Origin: Bacteroidales bacterium
Lineage (GTDB): Bacteria > Bacteroidota > Bacteroidia > Bacteroidales > F082
Reading direction: 5' to 3'
Assembly: GCA_017530365.1 (NCBI GenBank)
Contig: JAFXMK010000014.1
Coordinates: 1 to 64,000, forward strand
DNA: 64,000 nt
The notes below the pieces were generated by a model. The model was not told where the DNA came from, searched no databases, and worked only from the letters and a program-made list of their open reading frames with translations. Of this stretch, positions 58,256 through 64,000 are shown piece after piece (within the stretch, counting starts at the first letter, position 1; each line of letters opens with the position of its first letter). A program made the translations under genes and the position numbers.

Positions 58256-60214
58256 ATGCCGATACCAAGGGAAACAGTAGATCAAATCTTGCAGGCCGCC
58301 CGTATTGAGGAGGTTGTGGGTGAGTTTGTCTCGTTGAAGAAACGCGGGGCGAACTACATCGGACTGTGCCCTTTCCATAACGAGAAGACGGGCTCGTTCA
58401 ACGTGAACCCTGCCCGTAACATTTTCAAGTGCTTCGGCTGCGGCAAAGGTGGCGACTCGGCCAAGTTCCTCATGGAACACGAGCATATCACCTATCCTGA
58501 AGCGCTACGTTACCTCGCCAAGAAATACAACATCCAGATCGAAGAGAAGGAGTTGACGCCGGAAGAACGGATGGCCCAAACCGAGCGCGAGAAGATGTTC
58601 AACATCAACGCCTTCGCCGACAAGTTCTTCGTGGATACCTTGTGGAACACCGACGAAGGCAAGTCGGTAGGACTGGAGTATTTCCGTGAGCGCGGCTATC
58701 TCAACCCCATCATCGAGAAGTTCCATCTGGGTTACAGTCTCGAAAAATGGGAGGCCTTCACCGATTACGCCAAGCAGAACGGCTACGATCCTGAATTTCT
58801 TGAAAAGGTGGGCTTCTCCATCAAACGGCAGAACGGCGAGTATTACGACCGCTACCACGGCCGTGTGATGTTCCCCATCCATAACCTTACGGGTAAGGTC
58901 ATCGGCTTCGGCGGACGTATCCTGCAATCCGATCCGGAGAAGAAATTAGCCAAATACCAGAACTCGCCCGAGTCGGAGATCTACCAGAAGAAAGAGACGC
59001 TGTACGGCATCTATTTCGCCAAGAGCGCCATCGTCAACAAAGACGAATGCATCCTGGTGGAAGGCTATTTCGACGTTCTGCGGATGCACCAGCTGGGCAT
59101 CGAGAATGTCGTCGCCAGCTCCGGAACTTCGCTGACTACGGAACAGATTCGGCTCATCAAGCGCTATACTAAGAACATCACCATGCTGTATGACGGCGAC
59201 GCTGCCGGTATCCATGCTGCTTTGCGTGGCACTGACATGATCCTCGCCGAGGGCATGAACGTCCGTGTGGTGGTGCTGCCTCCTGAACACGATCCCGATT
59301 CCTTTGGGAAAGCTTATCCCATCGAGGAAGTGGAGCGTTATCTGAAAGCCAATGTAAAAGACTTCATCCGATTTAAGACGGAGCTGCTGCTTAAGGATGC
59401 TGCCAACGACCCCATCAAGAAAGGGCAGGTGGTGCGCAACGTGGTGGAGACCATCTCGGTGGTGCCCGACCCCATCTTCCGCATCGCCTACGTCAAGGAG
59501 ACCAGCCGTCTCATGGACATGCCGGAAGAGACACTGATGATGGAGCTCAATAAGCTGCTTCGTGCCAAGTTCAAGAAGTCGCTGGGCGTCGAAGGCGAGG
59601 TGATCCCCGACGAGCCTGTCACCACATCACCACAGGAAAAGCCGGAAGAAGAGCTGCTTCCCGTAGGGTACTATCAAGAACGTGAATTGGTGAAGCTGCT
59701 GCTGGTCTATGGCTCAGAGAAGATCGTTGACATCCGCAAGAACGAAGAAGGACAAGAAGTGGAGGAAGAGATGTCCGTGGCGCAGATGATCATCGACGAT
59801 TTGCTCAACGACGAGATCGTGTTCTTGGATCCCGTCAACCGTAAGGTCTTTGATATCTATGATCAGGCGCTGAATACGGATAAACTGCCTGACGATCAAT
59901 ATTTCATCTCAAATGAAGATGAGCAGGTCTCGCAGCTGGCCACGGATTTGTTGATCTCTCCCTATAAGCTTGACCAGTGGGAAAAACATGGCATTTTTGT
60001 GAAAAAGGAAGAAGACATGCTCAAGATGGCGGTGCAAAGCGCTATCTTACGTTATAAGGACCAGATCATCGATGCACGTCGCAAAGAAATACAAGATCAA
60101 TTGAAACTCGAACAAGATGTTGATAATCAAATAATTTTATTAAAACAGAAGAAACGTTGGGATGATCTCAGAGTTCAAATCAACAAATTGTTGGGAATCG
60201 TAATAGCAAAATAA
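58256..60214 (+). CDS. dnaG: DNA primase
   Basis: 652 residues. The CHC2 zinc finger is CPFHNEKTGSFNVNP then FKCFGCGKGGD (residues ~37-66). The Toprim catalytic core includes GYSLEKWEAF, VIGFGGRIL, CILVEGYFDVLRMHQLGIEN (acidic Glu) and MLYDGDAAGIHAALRG (DxD-type). The C-terminal ~200 residues are helical and would contact the replicative helicase. It makes RNA primers at the replication fork. It is between polA and map; map follows by 14 bases. Confidence 0.96.
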   Translation: MPIPRETVDQILQAARIEEVVGEFVSLKKRGANYIGLCPFHNEKTGSFNVNPARNIFKCFGCGKGGDSAKFLMEHEHITYPEALRYLAKKYNIQIEEKELTPEERMAQTEREKMFNINAFADKFFVDTLWNTDEGKSVGLEYFRERGYLNPIIEKFHLGYSLEKWEAFTDYAKQNGYDPEFLEKVGFSIKRQNGEYYDRYHGRVMFPIHNLTGKVIGFGGRILQSDPEKKLAKYQNSPESEIYQKKETLYGIYFAKSAIVNKDECILVEGYFDVLRMHQLGIENVVASSGTSLTTEQIRLIKRYTKNITMLYDGDAAGIHAALRGTDMILAEGMNVRVVVLPPEHDPDSFGKAYPIEEVERYLKANVKDFIRFKTELLLKDAANDPIKKGQVVRNVVETISVVPDPIFRIAYVKETSRLMDMPEETLMMELNKLLRAKFKKSLGVEGEVIPDEPVTTSPQEKPEEELLPVGYYQERELVKLLLVYGSEKIVDIRKNEEGQEVEEEMSVAQMIIDDLLNDEIVFLDPVNRKVFDIYDQALNTDKLPDDQYFISNEDEQVSQLATDLLISPYKLDQWEKHGIFVKKEEDMLKMAVQSAILRYKDQIIDARRKEIQDQLKLEQDVDNQIILLKQKKRWDDLRVQINKLLGIVIAK

Positions 60215-60228
60215 AAATCGAGATACAC

Positions 60229-61089
60229 ATGGGAATGTTTAACAATCGTAAAAGATGGCGTGTTCCGGCTGGACAAGAGCCGACTGCCTTGGACAAAAGA
60301 GTGATGGCTTTTGAGAGTCGCGGTGCTTTGGTGCCGAGACGTTCTTTGATTCGTACCCCAGAGGAGATTGAGGGTATCAAACGGAGTGGTGTCATTAACA
60401 CCGCGATTCTCGATCTGGTAGGCGAGAAGATACATGCGGGCATGAGCACCTTGGAGATCGATGAGCTGGTACACAGCTATACCATCGAACATGGCGCCAT
60501 TCCTGCCACTTTGGGCTATGAAGGCTATCCCAAGAGCGTTTGCACCTCCATCAACGAGGTGGTTTGCCACGGCATCCCCTCTGCTAAGGAGATCCTGAAG
60601 GAAGGCGACATCATCAATGTGGATTGCACCACCATTTTGGACGGCTTCTACGCGGATGCTTCACGCATGTATGTCATCGGCGAGACCACGCCACGCAAGC
60701 AGAAACTGGTGGATGTGGCCAAGGAATGCCTCGAGATCGGCATGGCTGCTGCCAAGCCCTTCGGCTTTGTGGGTGACATCGGCAATGCCATCGAGCAACA
60801 TGCTCACAAGAACGGCTTCAGCGTGGTGCGCGATCTCTGCGGACATGGCGTGGGCGTGAAGTTCCACGACGACCCCGAGGTGCTGCACTATGGCAGGAAA
60901 GGCACGGGAATGCTGCTGGTGCCCGGCATGGTGTTCACCATCGAGCCGATGATCAATATGGGCACCTGGAAGGTCTTCATCGACAGTGCCGATGGTTGGA
61001 CCGTCATCACCGAAGACGAATTGCCCTCTGCCCAATGGGAACACACCTTCCTAATGACCGAAACCGGGCTGGAGATACTGACTTATTAG
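60229..61089 (+). CDS. map: Methionine aminopeptidase, type I
   Basis: 286 residues. The metal-binding residues are visible: Asp in NVDCTTILDGFYADASRMYV (two Asp), His in CGHGVGVKFHDDPE, Glu in VFTIEPMINMG and Glu in WEHTFLMTE. A basic N-terminal extension of ~35 residues (FNNRKRWRVPAGQEPTALDK) precedes the core, longer than the minimal enzyme; its role is unknown. It removes initiator Met from nascent proteins. It is last of the polA-dnaG-map run. A heptamer repeat begins at the last base of its stop. Confidence 0.95.
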   Translation: MGMFNNRKRWRVPAGQEPTALDKRVMAFESRGALVPRRSLIRTPEEIEGIKRSGVINTAILDLVGEKIHAGMSTLEIDELVHSYTIEHGAIPATLGYEGYPKSVCTSINEVVCHGIPSAKEILKEGDIINVDCTTILDGFYADASRMYVIGETTPRKQKLVDVAKECLEIGMAAAKPFGFVGDIGNAIEQHAHKNGFSVVRDLCGHGVGVKFHDDPEVLHYGRKGTGMLLVPGMVFTIEPMINMGTWKVFIDSADGWTVITEDELPSAQWEHTFLMTETGLEILTY

Positions 61090-61133
61090 TTAGGAGTGAG
61101 GAGTAAATTCTCCCCTCTCCCTAGGGAGAGGGG
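61089..61133. repeat. Heptamer units followed by a perfect 22-base palindrome
   Basis: GTTAGGA, GTGAGGA, GTAAATT (61089-61109) are followed by a 22-base perfect palindrome (61112-61133; arm CCCCTCTCCCT) and a GGCCGGGGGTGAGG tail. It lies between two convergent genes and may end both transcripts. The palindrome resembles a GC-rich dispersed element I recall from many bacterial genomes. Confidence 0.65.
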
Positions 61134-61145
61134 CCGGGGGTGAGG

Positions 61146-62387
61146 TCAATTTTTGACGAATTTTTTGCTCATCCCGTCAACCTGGATGAAATAAATCCCG
61201 GCGGGCAATGCCGACACATCAATGGTTTGGGAAACCTGTCCCGTCATCAGGATTTGGCCCATCACATTTGAAATCCGATAGATGGATGGATGTGGGAAAT
61301 CAAAATGCAACACTCCCGTGGTGGGATTGGGATACACCTTCAGCCGATCTTGGTCGATCTCTTCCACGCCCCAATTGCCATAGACCCTCATCTTCATGGT
61401 GACGGGCAAGTGGTCCGAGGCATCGAACAAAGCTTCGAGAACATCGGCAGGGACGGAATTGTTGCCGTTTTGGTCGATGCTTTGGTTGAAATGCTTTCCG
61501 TCGTTGCCCACGGCATGGTAGGAACCGCCGACATATCTCAAGTTGTTGAAACCCATATAGATTTCGTCCGACATCAGAATCATGTCGAAACGGTCATCCA
61601 TGCCACCAGAAGAGAAACACTCGTTGGAGTATCTTCTGGTGGATTGGGTATGGAAAGGCGCAAACTGGCTATTGCCGTTCCATTCTCCTACGCCTCCCAC
61701 GTTGGAAAGGGGATCGACAAACAAAGCATCGGAATTTGAATAGGTACGTGTGAGACATTGGTATCCGGTCTCACTGGCACGATACATGTTGAAATCGCCC
61801 ATGATCAGTATGTTGTCATTGGCATAATGCTGATTGATGTAACCCATCACGGTTTGCATTAAAGTAAGTCGGTCGGTCTCGTAGTATGTGCCTGCCTTGG
61901 GGTGGGCTACGATGCAGACCAGTTTAGTGGTGTCGCCCGACTGAAGGCTTGTCGTCTTCAGATACAGCTCATATATGTCGGTGTCCCTAGGTCTGGTGCG
62001 GAGTGCCACATGGCTTTTTAGCACCAGCTTACGTGAATCGTAGAAGATATGGTTGATGATGCTGCTACTGGCATAGTTGATGATGTTGTCTGTCTTCCAG
62101 TAATCCACGCCATTGACATTCAGGTTGTGTCTCAAAAAATCGTCTTGAAGCTGCTGTGTTTTGCCAAACTCACATACGGTAAGGATGTCGGGCTTCACAT
62201 AGTCCATCAAGGTGCGGATGCATTCGTCCTTGCGCTGTGTGTTGTTGTTGGTTTCATAGCAGTCGGCGTAGCCACTGCTGTAGTTGCCGTATTGCAGCAG
62301 GTTATATTGCATCACGGTGAGGGTATCTTGGGCCTTGACGCCCAAAACCACCATCAAGGTGGCTAGAAAACAGAAAAAACGTCTCAT
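61146..62387 (-). CDS. T9SS-exported endonuclease/exonuclease/phosphatase family protein
   Basis: 413 residues from the ATG at 62387 (MRRFFCFLATLMVVLGVKAQ, signal peptide). A start 7 codons upstream would overlap the promoter. The DNase I-like fold shows LTVMQYNLLQYG, ILTVCEFGK (metal Glu), CIVAHPKAGT, NILIMGDFNMYRASE (catalytic NxD-type GDFN) and a late SDHLPVTMKMRV (catalytic DH). The last ~75 residues (LKVYPNPTTGVLHFDFPHPS, AGIYFIQVDGMSKKFV) are a T9SS sorting domain. It is probably an extracellular nuclease or phosphodiesterase. Confidence 0.9.
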   Translation of the reverse strand: MRRFFCFLATLMVVLGVKAQDTLTVMQYNLLQYGNYSSGYADCYETNNNTQRKDECIRTLMDYVKPDILTVCEFGKTQQLQDDFLRHNLNVNGVDYWKTDNIINYASSSIINHIFYDSRKLVLKSHVALRTRPRDTDIYELYLKTTSLQSGDTTKLVCIVAHPKAGTYYETDRLTLMQTVMGYINQHYANDNILIMGDFNMYRASETGYQCLTRTYSNSDALFVDPLSNVGGVGEWNGNSQFAPFHTQSTRRYSNECFSSGGMDDRFDMILMSDEIYMGFNNLRYVGGSYHAVGNDGKHFNQSIDQNGNNSVPADVLEALFDASDHLPVTMKMRVYGNWGVEEIDQDRLKVYPNPTTGVLHFDFPHPSIYRISNVMGQILMTGQVSQTIDVSALPAGIYFIQVDGMSKKFVKN

Positions 62388-62405
62388 CTTAATACTTTTT
62401 ATACG

Positions 62406-62435
62406 CAAAAATAGTTATTTTTGCCGTGTCATCAA
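62406..62435 (-). promoter_or_regulatory. Promoter of the T9SS endonuclease gene
   Basis: Minus strand: TTG (62433-62435), 19-base spacer, TATTTTTG (62406-62413), an ideal match. The leader is only about 10-15 bases. The -7 box is 2 bases from an opposing plus-strand box. Confidence 0.65.
62416..62423 (+). promoter_or_regulatory. -7 promoter element for the lipoprotein gene
   Basis: TATTTTTG, 25 bases before the ATG at 62449. Together with the minus-strand box it forms the palindrome CAAAAATA-GT-TATTTTTG. Confidence 0.5.
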
Positions 62436-62448
62436 AAAAAACACAACA

Positions 62449-63036
62449 ATGAAAAAACTTACTTTGATTGCAAGCTTATTCGCAGTTGTCTTCTGCCTAG
62501 TGTCCTGCAAACCCGATTCCAACGACAGTTATAAGAAATTTGTCGGCAAATGGGGCGTTGAACGTCTTGAATACTATACCGCCGACTATGCTGGTAATCC
62601 GATTCCCAATACAGTTGACATCCGTGAGTTCCCACTTGGGGATCCTCATGACGGTATCGACATGATCTTTTACGACAATGACAAGAGAACAGGTGAGATG
62701 CTTCGCCGTGACATTGACACGTTCTACGTTCAAATCAGTCTGGACCCCGAGGAGTATGATACCATCATCAACCCCGATTCCACGGTAAGGATCACTTTCA
62801 ATTACATGTATGATACCGACTTGTCAGCACTCTACGTCAACATGCACGATGACATGCATACCTTTATGATGAAGGTCAGCAATTTTACAGACAATTCGTT
62901 CATGTACGTCAACGAATATGACCTCCACCTCGTGGAAAAGGCTTACCTGAAACGTCTCGAGGGCAAAGACGCTCCGAAGTCATCCTCCAAGCCAACCTAT
63001 AGGCCTCGGAAGCCAGGCTCTTTCATGAGCAACTGA
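62449..63036 (+). CDS. Lipoprotein, 195 residues, unknown
   Basis: The ATG at 62449 gives a clean lipoprotein signal (MKKLTLIASLFAVVFCLVSC, Cys20); the frame upstream overlaps the divergent gene and promoter. The mature part begins KFVGKWGVERLEYYTADYAG, followed by beta-strand-rich sequence (DGIDMIFYDNDKR, IRITFNYMYDT-like VRITFNYMYDTDLSALYVNM). It ends in a basic Pro/Ser tail. The KFVGKWGVERLEYY opening resembles lipocalin-like envelope lipoproteins, but I cannot name a family. It converges on the adenine deaminase gene with 2 bases between. Confidence 0.7.
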   Translation: MKKLTLIASLFAVVFCLVSCKPDSNDSYKKFVGKWGVERLEYYTADYAGNPIPNTVDIREFPLGDPHDGIDMIFYDNDKRTGEMLRRDIDTFYVQISLDPEEYDTIINPDSTVRITFNYMYDTDLSALYVNMHDDMHTFMMKVSNFTDNSFMYVNEYDLHLVEKAYLKRLEGKDAPKSSSKPTYRPRKPGSFMSN

Positions 63037-63038
63037 CT

Positions 63039-64000
63039 TTATTCGGTCAATGATGTGAAGCCGAATCGGGTCACATCGAACAGGCCTTTGTCGCTCAGTT
63101 TCAATTCCGGAATCACTAGCAGCGCCATGAACGAAAGTGTCATGAAGGGGCTGTATAGTGTGCAGCCGAATTCATGTGCCAGCTGGTCAGCCCGCTCATA
63201 GTCTTCAGCCACGCGTCGTCCCTCTTCCAAGCTCATCAGTCCGGCGATAGGCAGCGGCAACAAGGCGAATTCGGTCTCGCTGCATGCTACCATGCCGCCT
63301 TTAGTATAGACCAACAAGTTGATAGCCCGTGCGATCTCTTCGTCGGAGCAGCCCACGGCCACGATGTTGTGGCTATCGTGTGCCACGGAAGTGGCGATGG
63401 CTCCGCGTTTCATCCCGATGTTATGGATGAAGCCGATGGTGGGTTTGGAAGGCGCATAACGGTTCATCACCACCATCTTTAGGATGTTGCGGGTGGTGTC
63501 GCTTACCATGTTGCCGTCCACCACTTTCGGGTTCGTGACGATGGTGTTAGTGATGAGGTTGCCATCCATGCAGGCAATAACCTTGATGCGTTTGCCTTCA
63601 TATTCAACACGCAGATCTTCCTTTGTGATGGTCTTTGCATGGAAGTTGTTGCATGCATCCTCTTTCCTGCGAGGGATGCAGGTAGTGCCGTTTTCTGCTA
63701 CCAGACGGCCCTTGATGTATGTTTGCAGTACATTGAGTTCATTGAAGCTGTCCACTACGATAAAGTCTGCATCGTTGCCTCGTTGGAGGAGCCCCACATC
63801 CAGATGGTAGTGTTTCACTGCGTTGAGCGAAGCTGCCCGTAGCACGTCCATGAGCTTGTAGCCTTTTTTAAGGGCGCGTTTCACCAAAAGGTTGACATGA
63901 CCTTTGATCAGGTCGTTGGGATGCATGTCGTCGGAACAAAACATGAGTTGATCGGGATACTGCGCCATGAGTGGGATCAGTGCATCAAAGTTTTTGGCAG
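63039..64000 (-). CDS. ade: Adenine deaminase, C-terminal part, cut by window edge
   Basis: About 320 codons are visible and the frame is open at base 64000, so the N-terminal part lies outside. Diagnostic segments are MFCSDDMHPNDLIKGHVNLL (catalytic Asp region), ADFIVVDSF, the C-terminal domain MNRYAPSKPTIGFIHNIGMK, RGAIATSVAHDSHNIVAVG, GMVACSETEFALLPLPIAGL and FMTLSFMALLVIPELKLSDK. It converts adenine to hypoxanthine and ammonia in purine salvage, using a binuclear metal centre. The visible part matches family length from the C-terminal half of the barrel onward. Confidence 0.94.
   Translation of the reverse strand, partial: AKNFDALIPLMAQYPDQLMFCSDDMHPNDLIKGHVNLLVKRALKKGYKLMDVLRAASLNAVKHYHLDVGLLQRGNDADFIVVDSFNELNVLQTYIKGRLVAENGTTCIPRRKEDACNNFHAKTITKEDLRVEYEGKRIKVIACMDGNLITNTIVTNPKVVDGNMVSDTTRNILKMVVMNRYAPSKPTIGFIHNIGMKRGAIATSVAHDSHNIVAVGCSDEEIARAINLLVYTKGGMVACSETEFALLPLPIAGLMSLEEGRRVAEDYERADQLAHEFGCTLYSPFMTLSFMALLVIPELKLSDKGLFDVTRFGFTSLTE

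Noticed and set aside
1-64000. tRNA, rRNA, riboswitches, insertion sequences
   Set aside because: No cloverleaf-like segment, conserved rRNA stretch, known riboswitch core or transposase gene was noticed by reading; a covariance-model search was not possible.

Overview
The window looks like chromosomal DNA from a member of the Bacteroidota, most likely order Bacteroidales. Four secreted proteins end in type IX secretion (T9SS) type A sorting domains. There are Bacteroidetes-typical families (DUF4270, IPExxxVDY, GH92, GH97, a short glycogen-synthase-like protein, a TANFOR-like protein). Many genes are preceded by the Bacteroidetes -7 promoter element TAnnTTTG rather than by a Shine-Dalgarno sequence. 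No rRNA, tRNA, CRISPR array, transposase or integrase was seen. No gene-free stretch exceeds 300 bases; the longest (about 195 and 170 bases) hold divergent promoters.

Layout. 1-337 is the end of a YqaA/DedA-like membrane protein. 424-11818 is an accessory, defence-island-like block: a giant exonuclease-RecQ-UvrD fusion helicase followed by a three-cysteine DUF5131 protein, an ICMT-like methyltransferase, four unrecognised proteins, and a tight operon of a nuclease-fused DUF2075 ATPase, a Nudix hydrolase and an HNH endonuclease. 11865-17289 holds a PfkB kinase, a Nudix hydrolase, an esterase lipoprotein, a TSCPD protein, Vsr endonuclease, a flavin-reductase-like lipoprotein, an O6-alkylguanine repair protein and an OmpA-like protein. 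17304-31979 is a cell-surface region: GH92 mannosidase, a T9SS adhesin-like protein, an EFR1 ferredoxin, then a three-gene operon of a 2004-residue adhesin with 17 repeats, an outer-membrane barrel and a TANFOR-like protein. 31987-35385 is the Trk potassium uptake pair and a DUF937 protein. 35509-63036 is mostly housekeeping: metG, yraN, mnmA, rluA-type, GH97, tatA, pheS, cyclophilin, DUF4270, glycogen-synthase-like, meaB, glutamine synthetase, a LytTR regulator, the acpP-fabF-rnc cluster, polA, dnaG and map. The right end carries a T9SS endonuclease/phosphatase, a lipoprotein and part of adenine deaminase.

The most unusual feature is a family of short tandem repeats with strict 7-base (at one gene 8-base) periods at about a dozen places. 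They lie in intergenic gaps, supply stop codons to several genes, lie next to or within candidate expression signals, and sit inside the coding sequences of pfkB, vsr and polA. In polA the element lies where the first proofreading-exonuclease motif should be, and the proofreading residues appear lost. A second dispersed palindromic family supplies the first codons of the GH92 signal peptide.

The best candidates for an undescribed system are the DUF2075-Nudix-HNH operon and the exonuclease-RecQ-UvrD plus DUF5131 pair. Their assignment to defence is inference from domain content and clustering.
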